Origin: Crateriforma conspicua
Lineage (GTDB): Bacteria; Planctomycetota; Planctomycetia; Pirellulales; Pirellulaceae
Assembly (NCBI RefSeq): GCF_007752935.1
Contig: NZ_CP036319.1
Coordinates: forward strand, 806,001 to 870,000
Length of the DNA stretch: 64,000 nucleotides
Reading direction: 5' to 3'
Numbering within the stretch: the stretch's first letter is position 1; every line of letters begins with the position of its first letter. The notes beneath the pieces were generated by a model. It saw only the letters and a program-made list of their open reading frames with translations. It searched no databases and was not told the DNA's origin. Below are positions 36,451-46,014 of this stretch, in pieces. The position numbers and the translations under genes were made by a program.

Positions 36451-37173
36451 GTGAACATCACTGAAGTACGCATCAAGTTGATGGAATCCAGCGAAGACCG
36501 TCTGCGAGCATTCTGTTCGATCACGATCGACGATTGTTTTGTCGTTCGTGATTTGAAGATCATCGACGGAACAAATGGCCCCTTCGTTGCCATGCCCAGT
36601 CGTAAATTGGCCGGGCACTGCCAACGTTGTGGCTACAAAAATCATCTGCGCGCGAATTTCTGTAATCAGTGTGGTGGAAAGCTGCGACTGGATGCGGATT
36701 TCAACGATTCGCCACAGAAGCTGTATGCCGACGTCGCCCACCCGATCAACAGCGAATGTCGCGAGCTGATTCAGAACGCGGTGTTGGCAGAATTCGAAGC
36801 CGAAGTCTCACGTGCCAGCCAGCCTGGTTACCGTTCGCGGTACGACGACGATTTTGGTTTCGAAGACGTGAGCGCTGATGATCTGGATTCCGAGGATCGA
36901 CGAAACTCGGGCAGCCGTTCCACCGCGTTGGCAAAGTCCAATGTGAACGAACCTGCGGCCAAGCCCAAACGGTCCGATGACCAGCGACAGGAAGCCACCT
37001 TGATCGATTCGGCCGGCGAAGGAGGCCCCCCGAGACCCAAGATGTCGGATCGACCCGGTGATCGTGCTTCGGCCCAAGTTCGCACGACGAACTCCGCATC
37101 CACGGATGACACCGATTCTGAAAGCGACTCGCACGACCAAGACGGCTTCGGTGCCGGAATCTTTGACGAATAG
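36451..37173 (+). CDS. spoVG: SpoVG-family protein with inserted zinc ribbon and acidic tail
   Basis: A 240-residue SpoVG homologue; ordinary SpoVG has about 85-100 residues. The N-terminal SpoVG fold is clear ([20 protein letters not shown], then [20 protein letters not shown] and SRK). Instead of the short loop that usually follows, residues 55-78 form a zinc ribbon with Cys57, Cys60, Cys71 and Cys74 (CQRC...CNQC). SpoVG then resumes at [20 protein letters not shown]. The last 120 residues are acidic and low in hydrophobics. SpoVG proteins bind nucleic acids and act as regulators. The GTG start at 36451 is supported by GGGAGGG upstream. The gene is 206 nt after ispE, an arrangement that recurs in planctomycetes as far as I recall. 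Confidence 0.92.
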   Translation: MNITEVRIKLMESSEDRLRAFCSITIDDCFVVRDLKIIDGTNGPFVAMPSRKLAGHCQRCGYKNHLRANFCNQCGGKLRLDADFNDSPQKLYADVAHPINSECRELIQNAVLAEFEAEVSRASQPGYRSRYDDDFGFEDVSADDLDSEDRRNSGSRSTALAKSNVNEPAAKPKRSDDQRQEATLIDSAGEGGPPRPKMSDRPGDRASAQVRTTNSASTDDTDSESDSHDQDGFGAGIFDE

Positions 37174-37227
37174 GCGGCACGTTTGCTGTTCGGTTTCGCG
37201 ATGCCAACATCCTGATGATTTGACCTG

Positions 37228-37527
37228 ATGAACCCAGCCCCATCCGCACCACGACGCAACCGACGTCAGATCAGTCTTTCGTTCATGTTGCTGGTGATGC
37301 TGATCTTTGCATTGATGTCGGCCGGGATGTTGTATGCGTCCCGTGTCGATGCTGTGCAAAATGAGTTGCGGGTCATCTTTGGTGCCGACGTGGTGCCGGC
37401 GACCGGCGACCAGGGGCGTTTGCCACATCTGGTGTTCATCCTGTTCACGCTGACGTCGCCACTGATTCTGGCCGGCCTGTTGTCGACCGGCCTGGGGATC
37501 TATCGGCATTTGATCCGTCCCCGCTGA
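37228..37527 (+). CDS. Small two-span membrane protein of unknown function
   Basis: A 99-residue protein with a basic N-terminus (APRRNRRQISLSFMLLVMLI). Two hydrophobic helices lie at about residues 18-38 and 68-90 (VFILFTLTSPLILAGLLSTG). The segment between is polar and probably faces the periplasm. I recognise no family. It begins 54 nt after spoVG on the same strand and may be the last gene of that operon. Normal codon use and clear membrane spans support a real gene. Confidence 0.65.
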   Translation: MNPAPSAPRRNRRQISLSFMLLVMLIFALMSAGMLYASRVDAVQNELRVIFGADVVPATGDQGRLPHLVFILFTLTSPLILAGLLSTGLGIYRHLIRPR

Positions 37528-37600
37528 CCCGCCACTTGTTGCGAGCGTTGGGTCTGATGACCCTATTTTCGGTTCGTCCGGTCCCCGCCACAATTCGGGC

Positions 37601-39058
37601 ATGACCGGCAACCAAACCGAACCGACCGACCGGGAATCTGGCGACTGGCGCAGTGAACTACGAGATTCGCTGGGTGTCTGTGGATTACCCGATCAACAAT
37701 GGGCCGATTTCTTGGCGGCCCTGGAAGTCAATCACGGCAGCGTCATGCGGCTGCACCGTCGCTGGATCGACGACGCAAAATTGCAATGCGATTCGGACGG
37801 GCTCCGGGCCGGTCATTTGGGTCCGCCCGTGCCCTGGTATCACGGTGCGTTTCGACACGGTGGTACTTGGCAGGGACGCCGGCCTGCCGACACGTTGCGG
37901 TATGCGGCCGGTGATTTTTTCTTACAAGACGCCGGATCGCTGTTGGCATTGGCGGCTTGCGGTGCGGACACAGATGAGCTGGCCGGCAGCCTTGTTTGCG
38001 ACTTGTGTGCATCACCTGGTGGAAAAGCAACGGCGTTGGTCGAAGCGGTCGGCGAAAGTGGGTTTGTGTTGGCCAATGAGCCGATCCGGTCTCGGCTGGC
38101 GGCGTTGGAATTCAATCTGACTCGGACCGGCAGCGATCGTTGGGCGATCAGCCAAAAGGATCCGGAGGATTTGGCGTCGCAGTTGACCGGGCAGTTCGAC
38201 TGTGTGGTGGTCGATGCGCCGTGCAGCGGCCAAACATTGGTGGCCCGCGGCAAGCAATCCGAAGGCTCGTTTTCGGCACGTCAGGTTCGACACAGTGCCG
38301 CCAGGCAAAATCGCATTTTGGATGCGGCCGTGCGTCTCCTGCGTCCCGGCGGCAAACTGATTTACAGCACATGCACCTTCGCGGTGGACGAAAACGAAGC
38401 TCAGGTGCAACGGATTGTTGAAACGACGTCAATGGTGCCGGTGCAATTGGAGGCATTGCAGGATTATCGTTCCGTGACCGACGGTTGTTATCGCCTGTGG
38501 CCGCATTTGCATGACTGTGCGGGTGCCTTTGCGGCACGGTTGGACGCTGATGGGGACGCGATGTCGTCGCGGGACGAAGCTTCACCGCCCCATGGACGAG
38601 ATCGATTTTCATCGGCAAAACGACACAAGAATCGGCGGGATCGTCTTCGTCCCAGACGCTTTGAATTCGACCCCGGGGATTGGATCACGGACGACGTGGC
38701 GGGACTTCATCAGCGGACGATCATTCGCGGTGATGTTGCCATGTGTGTGCCGTTGGAAGCACCGGATTGGGTACCGTTGATCGCTGCAAAGTTGCCCGAG
38801 TTGGCCTATTGCACCGGAAAAACATGGAAGCCGGCCCACGGATTGTCACGGCGGGCTTTCGCATCGGTCACCCCTGTGCAAACGATCCAAGTGGATGATG
38901 CCCGGGCTCGTCGCTACCTGTCGGGAAACGTCATCGATTGTGCGCTGCGTGGTTGGGTGGTCGTTACCTGGCAGGATCGTCCCCTAGGCTGGATCAAATC
39001 GAATGGTTCCACTGGCAAAAACCATTTACCCGTACCCTATCGATTGACCGGCGGTTGA
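37601..39058 (+). CDS. RsmF/NOL1-NOP2-sun family rRNA (cytosine-5) methyltransferase
   Basis: A 485-residue SAM-dependent RNA m5C methyltransferase. The Rossmann core starts at FFLQDAGSLLALAACGADTD. The SAM site is VCDLCASPGGKATAL. Two Cys motifs define the class: VVDAPCSGQTL (motif IV) and LIYSTCTFAVDENE (motif VI, nucleophile Cys). The C-terminal extension, with GKTWKPAHGLSRRAFASVTP near the end, is like the PUA-type region of RsmF, which makes m5C1407 in 16S rRNA. RsmB would have an N-terminal NusB domain, which is absent here. The TGA is 3 nt before the MFS gene, so they are co-transcribed. The exact RNA target is inferred. Confidence 0.9.
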   Translation: MTGNQTEPTDRESGDWRSELRDSLGVCGLPDQQWADFLAALEVNHGSVMRLHRRWIDDAKLQCDSDGLRAGHLGPPVPWYHGAFRHGGTWQGRRPADTLRYAAGDFFLQDAGSLLALAACGADTDELAGSLVCDLCASPGGKATALVEAVGESGFVLANEPIRSRLAALEFNLTRTGSDRWAISQKDPEDLASQLTGQFDCVVVDAPCSGQTLVARGKQSEGSFSARQVRHSAARQNRILDAAVRLLRPGGKLIYSTCTFAVDENEAQVQRIVETTSMVPVQLEALQDYRSVTDGCYRLWPHLHDCAGAFAARLDADGDAMSSRDEASPPHGRDRFSSAKRHKNRRDRLRPRRFEFDPGDWITDDVAGLHQRTIIRGDVAMCVPLEAPDWVPLIAAKLPELAYCTGKTWKPAHGLSRRAFASVTPVQTIQVDDARARRYLSGNVIDCALRGWVVVTWQDRPLGWIKSNGSTGKNHLPVPYRLTGG

Positions 39059-39061
39059 AAC

Positions 39062-40402
39062 TTGTTGCGTCGTGTGGCCTGGCGATTTCCGTTTTTCTAT
39101 GGCTACGTGATGCTGCCCGTGGCGATGTTGGTGCAAATCTGTACAAGCCCTGGGCAAACCTTTGCCGTCAGTGCGTTCATGCCCGCGCTTCGCGACGATT
39201 TGGGAATGTCCGACAGTCGGTTATCGCTGGCATACATGTTGGGAACTTTCTTCGCCGCCTTTCCATTGTCCGGGGTGGGCCCATTGGCGGATCGGTTCGG
39301 TCTGCGAGGCGTGACACTATTGGCGGTCGTGGCTTTGGCGGGCACCTGTTTGGCCGCTTCGACGGTGTCGGGGTTTTGGGGCCTACTGGCGGTGTTTCTG
39401 ATGTTGCGATTCCTGGGACAAGGATCGCTGACGTTGTTGGGCAGCAACAGTATCGCAATGTGGTTTCGCAGCCGCTTGGGGCGGGTGTCTGCGGTGATGA
39501 GCATCGGGACCGCGTTGGCATTCGCCTGGGTACCGTCTTGGATTTCCCAGTCCATTGATGCCTATGGGTGGCGTCAAACCTACGTCCGCATGGCCGCGTT
39601 GATCGCGATGGTAATGGTGCCCGTCTTGCTGTTGGTCTTCGTGAATCGTCCCGAGGACATCGGGCAAAACGTTGACGGCCGAATCGATCGGGGGCCCGGC
39701 ACAGCGGGCGGGCCGCCTGGTCAGGGTGCAGCGGATGGTCACCGCAAGGCGGATGTCGACGCGAATCATGGCGATGCACCCGAGCAGTCGGTTGTGACGA
39801 CGCCAGAAGATGCCTGGACCCTTGCGGAAGCATCGCGAACGACCGCTTTTCCGATTTTGGCCGCCTGCAATGCGTTGTGGGCATTGGTGGGCACCGGGGT
39901 CCTGTTTCACTTGTACACGTTGTGTGCCGATCGAGGCATGCCGGACGCGTTGCCGTCGGATCTATTCAAGGCATTGGGGCTGTCGATGCTGGCGATGCAG
40001 TTGGTGGGCGGAGTGCTGGCGGATTTTGTGCCGCTTCATCGCTTGCTGGGGATTGGCATGGTGGCACTCAACTTGTCGGTCGGCTGCTTGATCGGTTGGA
40101 ATTCCGTACCGGGCTACTATGCGTTTGCCGTCTGTTTCGGTGGTGGTCAGGGGCTGTTGATTGCCGTCGGCGTGGTCGTGTGGGTGCGTTATTTCGGACG
40201 CCTGCACTTGGGGAAGATCCGCGGGACGGTTTGGTGTCTGACCGTGGCCGGCAGCGGTTGTGGGCCGTTTTTGATGGGAATCTCGCGCGACCAGACCGGC
40301 AGTTTTCAGGCAGCGATTTGGGGATTCCTGGCCTTGTTGTCGCCGTTGATGGTCGCCGCCTGGTTTGCGACACGGCCACGCCTTATCAGCCCGGCGGTTT
40401 GA
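39062..40402 (+). CDS. MFS transporter
   Basis: A 446-residue major facilitator superfamily permease with about 12 hydrophobic spans. It begins at TTG 39062 (MLRRVAWRFPFFYGYVMLPV). The MFS motif A region follows the second span (GPLADRFGLRGVTLLAV). A central cytoplasmic loop of about 50 residues, hydrophilic and rich in Gly, Asp and Arg, joins the two six-helix halves. Sequence resembles the oxalate/formate-type or monocarboxylate antiporters only loosely, so no substrate can be named. It starts 3 nt after the methyltransferase stop and is tail-to-tail with RNase III. Confidence 0.87.
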   Translation: MLRRVAWRFPFFYGYVMLPVAMLVQICTSPGQTFAVSAFMPALRDDLGMSDSRLSLAYMLGTFFAAFPLSGVGPLADRFGLRGVTLLAVVALAGTCLAASTVSGFWGLLAVFLMLRFLGQGSLTLLGSNSIAMWFRSRLGRVSAVMSIGTALAFAWVPSWISQSIDAYGWRQTYVRMAALIAMVMVPVLLLVFVNRPEDIGQNVDGRIDRGPGTAGGPPGQGAADGHRKADVDANHGDAPEQSVVTTPEDAWTLAEASRTTAFPILAACNALWALVGTGVLFHLYTLCADRGMPDALPSDLFKALGLSMLAMQLVGGVLADFVPLHRLLGIGMVALNLSVGCLIGWNSVPGYYAFAVCFGGGQGLLIAVGVVVWVRYFGRLHLGKIRGTVWCLTVAGSGCGPFLMGISRDQTGSFQAAIWGFLALLSPLMVAAWFATRPRLISPAV

Positions 40403-40417
40403 GCCGCCGCCGGTGAT

Positions 40418-41272
40418 TCAAACCGAGGTTTCGGAAGACGATTCGCCGGCTGCACCGCTGGGATACGGCAGTGGTTCTTCACGCAATTCGGCCAAAGCGT
40501 TCGCCGCGGCGCGTTGTTCGGCGTCTTTCTTGTTGTTACCCCACGCAGGCGTGAAGGATTGTTCACCGATGACCGCAGAGATCAAAAACGCCTTGCGATG
40601 GTCTGGGCCAGTTTCGCGAACCAGCTGATACACCGGAGTGTTGGCCAGATCACGTTGGGCGTGCTGCTGCAGCGACGATTTGTAGTTACTGGCCCCTTGG
40701 CTTTCGACCGCCGCGTCGACTTCGTCCTGTAGCCATTCGCGAATGCGATCGCGGATCGCATCCCGCCCGCCGTCCAGATAGATCGCGGCAATGACCGATT
40801 CAAAAACGTCGCTGACCAACGACCGGGGGTAGCTGCGGTTTCGTGTCACGCCGCGACCGACAATCAGGCATCGATCCAGGCCCAAGCGACAGGCCACACG
40901 GCCACAGGAACGCCGGCTGACAACGGCCGATTTGATCTTCGTCAAATCGCCTTCGTTGTACTCGGGGTATTCTTCGAAGAGCCATTCGCAGACCATCAGG
41001 CCCAGCACGGCATCCCCCAAAAATTCCAAGCGTTCATTGCTGGCCAAGCGGTTGGACGCTCCCGACGCATGAGTCAGCGCCGCACGCAGCAGCGTTTCGT
41101 CGGAGAACTGATAATCGATGATGTCTTGGCAGCGACGGATTTTTGCGTCCTGGTCACCCGCATCCGCGTCATCAATCAGATGTACGGACGTGGATTCAGG
41201 ACCCAGCAACTGGTCCGGAGAGTTCACGTGTATTTCATTCGACAAAGACAGGAAAAGCCGCCGCGAGAGCAT
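40418..41272 (-). CDS. rnc: Ribonuclease III
   Basis: RNase III cuts double-stranded RNA in rRNA and mRNA processing. With the start at ATG 41272 it has 284 residues, slightly longer than the usual 220-250 because of a 45-residue N-terminal extension. The catalytic signature ERLEFLGDAVLGLMV lies at about residues 80-94. The second acidic metal site is in DVFESVIAAIYLDGG. The C-terminal double-stranded RNA-binding domain starts NYKSSLQQHAQRDLANTPVY and ends with NNKKDAEQRAAANAL. Extending the start to 41503 would overlap the phosphatase gene with non-family sequence. It lies 116 nt downstream of the alkaline phosphatase stop, on the same strand. Confidence 0.95.
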   Translation of the reverse strand: MLSRRLFLSLSNEIHVNSPDQLLGPESTSVHLIDDADAGDQDAKIRRCQDIIDYQFSDETLLRAALTHASGASNRLASNERLEFLGDAVLGLMVCEWLFEEYPEYNEGDLTKIKSAVVSRRSCGRVACRLGLDRCLIVGRGVTRNRSYPRSLVSDVFESVIAAIYLDGGRDAIRDRIREWLQDEVDAAVESQGASNYKSSLQQHAQRDLANTPVYQLVRETGPDHRKAFLISAVIGEQSFTPAWGNNKKDAEQRAAANALAELREEPLPYPSGAAGESSSETSV

Positions 41273-41368
41273 TTCCCGCAGCGTTGACTTTGTCACACGC
41301 CGGTGGATGGGGGAACCGAGCGATCGCCCCAGCCACCGGTGAGCGACCGTTATTGCAGCATATCGACC

Positions 41369-41384
41369 GGCCGGCCCCCCGGCC
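41369..41384 (-). terminator. Possible hairpin after the alkaline phosphatase gene
   Basis: A GC-only hairpin (GGCCGG, four-base loop, CCGGCC) lies five nt past the phosphatase stop and upstream of the rnc start at 41272. There is no T-run, so terminator function is uncertain. Confidence 0.3.
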
Positions 41385-41388
41385 AGAA

Positions 41389-43140
41389 TCATTTTTCTGA
41401 TTTGCCGACTTTGTCGGCTCCCGCCGCGGCGATCGTTTCGGGGGCTTCGATGACCAAATAGTGCCCGTGGTCCGCGGTCAGCAGAATCGCGGTTTCCTGC
41501 CAAGCGTCATTCTTTTCCACCCAGTCGACCACGGCGTCAAAGGCGGCTTCACCGCTGAGCACCGCGCCGATGCTGTTGTCCAGGTTGTTCGCGTGGTTGG
41601 CCCAATCGACGTCGCCCGCTTCGATCATCAGCCAAAATCCGTCGGGATCTTGCTGCAGGACCTTCAGGGCTGCGGTCGCCATTTCGGCCAGCGTCGGGTT
41701 TTCCTGGATGTCAGCTTGGCTGTATTTCTCGGTGCCACGGATATCAAAGGTCGGCTTGTAATCACCGTCGGCGGTTTGGAACGGCAGATGACCACCGCGG
41801 CCGCCAAAGAATCCGACCAAGCGATGGTTGCCTTTGACGGCTTGATCGGCTGCTTCGTTTAGCACATCCGCCCCATCACGGTCCTTTGTCCGTTTGGCGA
41901 CCACGTAACGCCCGCCGTTGGCAACGTCGCTGCGGCGCAGATCACTTTCGTGCAGATAAGTATTTCCGGGCATGAAATTACTGCCCTGGACCTTGTCGGC
42001 ACCTTTGCCCTCGCCGTAGCCGCCGCCGATCAGCACGTCGACGCCCTGATTGGGCGCATCGCGATGAAACGACGATGGCAAGCCCAGCAGGTCGCGGCTG
42101 ATGTCTTGATAATCTTTTCGTGTCACATTGTTGGCGTATGCGCTGGCGGGCGTTGCGTGGCTGACCGGCACACTGGTGACCATTCCGATGGCGAACCCTT
42201 TTTCCCGCTGCAACTGATGGGCGATTGATTCGACGGCCTGGCCGAAAGCATCGACGCCGATCGCACCGTTATAGGTCTTGATGCCGCTACACAGACTGGT
42301 CGCTGAGGCGGCGGAGTCGGTCACGGTGTGTTCGCGATCTCGTTCCAGACCGACCAGGTAACTGCGTCGGCTTTGTTCCATCGCCGGAGTGTGGCCACCA
42401 CGCTGTGGGTCGTACCCACCGGTGATGTCTTTTTGTCCGGTCACCGTTTGAGCGTCGACGTCAAAGGTCGCCCCGGATTGGCGTGGGCTGGTCACGACCA
42501 AGCCATAGTCGGTTTCGACGCCGCGGTAGTCTTGAAACGACAGGCCGGTACCGCGTCCGCGTTCGTATCGGACCTTGCCAGCCTTGTACAAGGCCGCGGC
42601 CCGAGTGGTTTGCCAATCCATCCCGTCAAAGACGAACAGCACGATGTTCTTTTTTCCCGCCGCGATTGCTTGTTGCTGCAATCGGTAGACGTCGGTCTGG
42701 TCGAAATAGTCGGCCGACGGTTGGTGCGTTCCCGGAGTGACCGTACCGTAAAGCTTCTCCAGCCGTTCGCGATCGCTGTACACGCTGCCTTCTTGGCGAA
42801 GCGAATCCAGGGTGATGCCGAACGTGTAGACAGGGATCAAACGGTTGCTGTGATTTGTCCAACTGCTGTACTTGGACGCGTCGACACCCCAGTGGCCCCA
42901 AGCAGCGGATTGCTCGCGAATCGCGCTGCTTTGCATATCGTTGACTGCGTCGCCGGACGATTCGGAAAGCTCGGGCGAATCCGTCGATTCGTTCGATGTC
43001 GCTTCTGCCGGCGTGGTTTCGTCGGCTTTCGTCGCATCGGCGACCGCGGGCGGTTGGGCGGCAGGTCGCGTGGACCAACCGGCGATCAGGGCGAACGCGA
43101 GGAAGGCGATGCAGAGGCTGGATTTCGTCGAGGCTGTCAT
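41389..43140 (-). CDS. Secreted PhoA-type alkaline phosphatase
   Basis: A 583-residue exported metal-dependent phosphomonoesterase. A signal peptide starts at ATG 43140 (SSLCIAFLAFALIAGWSTRP), and the next 40 residues are a low-complexity Ala/Thr/Ser/Glu spacer. Metal and catalytic residues are present: Asp172 in VLFVFDGMDW, nucleophile Ser276 in TVTDSAASATS, Glu in MIEAGDVDWANHANNLD, and the DHGH site in LLTADHGHYLV. Phosphate supply from organic phosphate is the usual role. The frame can be extended to 43308, but the added 56 residues have no signal sequence. It is divergent from the GH63 gene across a 166-nt region where I saw no convincing Pho box. Confidence 0.94.
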   Translation of the reverse strand: MTASTKSSLCIAFLAFALIAGWSTRPAAQPPAVADATKADETTPAEATSNESTDSPELSESSGDAVNDMQSSAIREQSAAWGHWGVDASKYSSWTNHSNRLIPVYTFGITLDSLRQEGSVYSDRERLEKLYGTVTPGTHQPSADYFDQTDVYRLQQQAIAAGKKNIVLFVFDGMDWQTTRAAALYKAGKVRYERGRGTGLSFQDYRGVETDYGLVVTSPRQSGATFDVDAQTVTGQKDITGGYDPQRGGHTPAMEQSRRSYLVGLERDREHTVTDSAASATSLCSGIKTYNGAIGVDAFGQAVESIAHQLQREKGFAIGMVTSVPVSHATPASAYANNVTRKDYQDISRDLLGLPSSFHRDAPNQGVDVLIGGGYGEGKGADKVQGSNFMPGNTYLHESDLRRSDVANGGRYVVAKRTKDRDGADVLNEAADQAVKGNHRLVGFFGGRGGHLPFQTADGDYKPTFDIRGTEKYSQADIQENPTLAEMATAALKVLQQDPDGFWLMIEAGDVDWANHANNLDNSIGAVLSGEAAFDAVVDWVEKNDAWQETAILLTADHGHYLVIEAPETIAAAGADKVGKSEK

Positions 43141-43306
43141 TGACACGGTGGGTTTCCAATCAAAAAACAACGGGCGGGCCACCTTTCGGGGGTGCGGGGT
43201 GCACCTCACTATGTCATCGTCGGTCCGCCGATCAGCCTTAGAATACTTTCCCGACTGCTTTGCGTCCGACCCCCTATCCAGCCAAATCAAACAGTTTTCA
43301 TCGTTC

Positions 43307-45985
43307 ATGAATCAATCGCCGACATCGACGACCGTTGAACACCAGCGGCTGAGTGAGAATGAATCCCGCCAAAAGAATTGGAAACGCTGGGGGCCCTACT
43401 TATCCGAACGCCAGTGGGGCACCGTTCGCGAAGACTATTCGGCCGGTGGCGATGCCTGGGACGATTTCACGCATGACCAGTCACGCAGCCGCGCCTACCG
43501 TTGGGGGGAAGACGGGCTGCTGGGATTTTCCGACCGACAATGCCGACTGTGTTTTGCTCTGGCGCTTTGGAATGGCAACGATTCCATTTTGAAGGAACGT
43601 CTGTACGGGCTGACCGGCCCACAGGGCAATCACGGCGAAGACGTGAAGGAGGTCTATTACTATTTGGATTCGACTCCCACCCACAGCTACTGCAAGGCAT
43701 CGTATCGTTACCCCCACGCTGCGTATCCCTATGAGTTGTTGCAGACTCAAAACGCCCAGCGGACCTTGGACGAGGGAGAATACGAACTTCACCATACCGG
43801 GGTGTTTGATGACGACCGCTTTTTTGATGTCCAGGCCGAATACGCCAAGGCCGGCCCGGACGACATCATGGTTCGCATCACCATTACCAATCATGGCCCC
43901 GAGGCGCATCCGATTTGGGTGCTGCCCACGTTGTGGTTTCGCAATACATGGGTTTGGGGATGCCGTCACGAAGGCTGTTCGTTGAAGCCGCGTATTGAAA
44001 AGGTCGATGGCAACGCGGTGCGGACGCAACACGAATTCCTGCAACCATTTCGATGCGAATTCGGTGATCATCCTGATGGCGATCAGGTGCCGTTGTTGTT
44101 CACCGAGAACGAAACGAACCAAGAATTTTTGTTCGGCGAGGAAAACTTTACGCCGTATGTCAAAGACGCCTTTCATCGCTATGTGATCGATGGCCAAACC
44201 GACGCAGTGCAGCCGCGTCACCATGGCACGAAGGTCGCCGGTATGTACGCGATGACGATTCCCGCCGGACAGTCCAAACAATTCACCGTGCGGTTGTACG
44301 ATCCGGCCGTCGCCGGTGCGGATTCCGTTTCAGTGCCAGAAACCTTTGACCGTCGTGTCGATGAAGCGAACGCATTTTATGACGCGGTTCTGCCCGGCGG
44401 CTTGGGGGATGACGAACGAAGCGTTTGTCGCCAGGCCTACGCAGGATTGTTGTGGAGCAAGCAGTTTTATCACTACATCGTCAACGATTGGTTGAAAGGC
44501 GATCGTGATGTTGCGGTCCCACCGGCGCAACGCCTGTCTGGTCGAAACAGCCGGTGGCGACATTTGTATGCCAGAGACATTTTGTCGATGCCCGACAAGT
44601 GGGAATACCCTTGGTTCGCCGCTTGGGACTTGGCGTTTCATATGATTCCGATGGCTCGGATCGACCCCGAGTTCGCCAAGCGTCAGCTGACGGTGATGCT
44701 GAGAGAATGGTACATGCACCCCAACGGCCAGATCCCGGCCTATGAATACTATTTCGATGACGTGAACCCGCCGGTGCATGCTTGGGCGTGTTTGCGGGTC
44801 TATCAGGAAACCGTTCGGCAGGGATGTCCCGATCGTGCCTTTTTGGCGACGTCGTTCCAGCGTCTGTTGATGAACTTCACTTGGTGGGTGAACCAAGTCG
44901 ATGACAACGGCGACAACGTGTTTGCCGGTGGCTTTTTGGGGCTGGACAACATCGGCGTCTTTGACCGCAGCAAAGGGTTGCCCCACGGGACCCAATTGGA
45001 ACAAGCTGATGGAACCGCATGGATGGCGTTCTACTGTGGAACGATGTTGTCGATCAGCTTGGAATTGGCACGTGACGATGATTCGTATGCCGAACTGGCA
45101 TCCAAATTTTTGGATCACTTCATCCGCATCATCGACGCGATCAATACGATTGACGGCGACGGTCTATGGGACGAAGAGGACCAATTTTACTACGACAGTC
45201 TGCATGTGGATGGGCGTCAGGTTGCGCTGAAAGTTCGGTCACTGGTCGGACTGATTCCGCTGATCGCGGTGCAGATCATTGATCAGGGGCTGGTCGAACA
45301 GTTGCCCGTGTTCAAGGACAAGCTGGATTGGTTTTTGAAATACCGTCATCACTTGGCAAAGAACATTCACTGGGCCAGTGAAGGCTGCAGTGGCGAGTCA
45401 ATGATGTTGTCCATCGCGTCAAAAGAGCGACTGCAAGCGGTCGTTGATGTGATGATGAAGGAAACGGAGTTTCTGTCGGATTTCGGCATCCGTTCGCTGT
45501 CACGATGCCACGCCCAGCGGCCGTTCGAGTTGGAACTGCGTGGCGAAACGCATCGGGTCGCCTATGTGCCCGGTGAATCGGACAGTTGGATGTTTGGCGG
45601 AAATTCCAACTGGCGAGGCCCCGTTTGGTTGCCGGTCAACTATTTGTTGATCGAAGCCTTGCGGCGGTATCACCAGTTTTACGGTGACCAGATTCAAATC
45701 GATGCGCCGGACGGGTCGGGGACCAAAATGAACCTTTGCCAGGCGGCCGACGAGATCAACCGGCGTCTGACGCGACTGGTTCTGCGTCCGGACGACGGGG
45801 CGGTTCGGCCATCAATGGCGGGCAACGTGCCGAGCGGAGAAAACCCGCTCTGGAACGACACGTTGTTGTTCTACGAATACTTCCACGGCGATACCGGTCA
45901 GGGGCTGGGGGCCAGCCACCAGACCGGTTGGACGTCATTGGTGGCGACCTGTTTGGAACGCGCCGCGATGGCAAGCCAACCGTAG
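43307..45985 (+). CDS. Glycoside hydrolase family 63 glucosidase
   Basis: A GH63-type enzyme (relatives: processing alpha-glucosidase I and mannosylglycerate hydrolase) of 892 residues from ATG 43307. The conserved N-terminal sequence is WGPYLSERQWGTVREDYS, next to AGGDAWDDF. The (alpha/alpha)6 catalytic domain contains FAAWDLAFHMIPMARIDPEF, YEYYFDDVNPPVHAWACLRV, the GDGLWDEEDQFYYD stretch, and the family-typical SNWRGPVWLPVNYLLIEAL. No signal peptide is visible, so it is probably cytoplasmic and may act on glucosylglycerate or trehalose-like solutes or on glycan trimming products. That substrate assignment is inference. The upstream frame extension to 42872 is antisense to the phosphatase gene and was discarded. 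Confidence 0.92.
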   Translation: MNQSPTSTTVEHQRLSENESRQKNWKRWGPYLSERQWGTVREDYSAGGDAWDDFTHDQSRSRAYRWGEDGLLGFSDRQCRLCFALALWNGNDSILKERLYGLTGPQGNHGEDVKEVYYYLDSTPTHSYCKASYRYPHAAYPYELLQTQNAQRTLDEGEYELHHTGVFDDDRFFDVQAEYAKAGPDDIMVRITITNHGPEAHPIWVLPTLWFRNTWVWGCRHEGCSLKPRIEKVDGNAVRTQHEFLQPFRCEFGDHPDGDQVPLLFTENETNQEFLFGEENFTPYVKDAFHRYVIDGQTDAVQPRHHGTKVAGMYAMTIPAGQSKQFTVRLYDPAVAGADSVSVPETFDRRVDEANAFYDAVLPGGLGDDERSVCRQAYAGLLWSKQFYHYIVNDWLKGDRDVAVPPAQRLSGRNSRWRHLYARDILSMPDKWEYPWFAAWDLAFHMIPMARIDPEFAKRQLTVMLREWYMHPNGQIPAYEYYFDDVNPPVHAWACLRVYQETVRQGCPDRAFLATSFQRLLMNFTWWVNQVDDNGDNVFAGGFLGLDNIGVFDRSKGLPHGTQLEQADGTAWMAFYCGTMLSISLELARDDDSYAELASKFLDHFIRIIDAINTIDGDGLWDEEDQFYYDSLHVDGRQVALKVRSLVGLIPLIAVQIIDQGLVEQLPVFKDKLDWFLKYRHHLAKNIHWASEGCSGESMMLSIASKERLQAVVDVMMKETEFLSDFGIRSLSRCHAQRPFELELRGETHRVAYVPGESDSWMFGGNSNWRGPVWLPVNYLLIEALRRYHQFYGDQIQIDAPDGSGTKMNLCQAADEINRRLTRLVLRPDDGAVRPSMAGNVPSGENPLWNDTLLFYEYFHGDTGQGLGASHQTGWTSLVATCLERAAMASQP

Positions 45986-46014
45986 GCGCCGGTTCTGGTG
46001 CGGGGGGATCCGGG

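Noticed and set aside
41273-41503. Upstream extension of the RNase III frame
   Set aside because: It overlaps the phosphatase 3' end and contains no RNase III sequence. ATG 41272 gives a plausible N-terminus.
42872-43306. Upstream extension of the GH63 frame
   Set aside because: These 435 nt are antisense to the alkaline phosphatase gene, and the residues are not GH63-like. The family N-terminus begins after ATG 43307.
43141-43306. Pho box between the alkaline phosphatase and GH63 genes
   Set aside because: No direct repeats of the CTGTCAT/CTTAACA type at 11-nt spacing were seen; only a short GGTGCACC palindrome at 43198-43205, which is too small to interpret.
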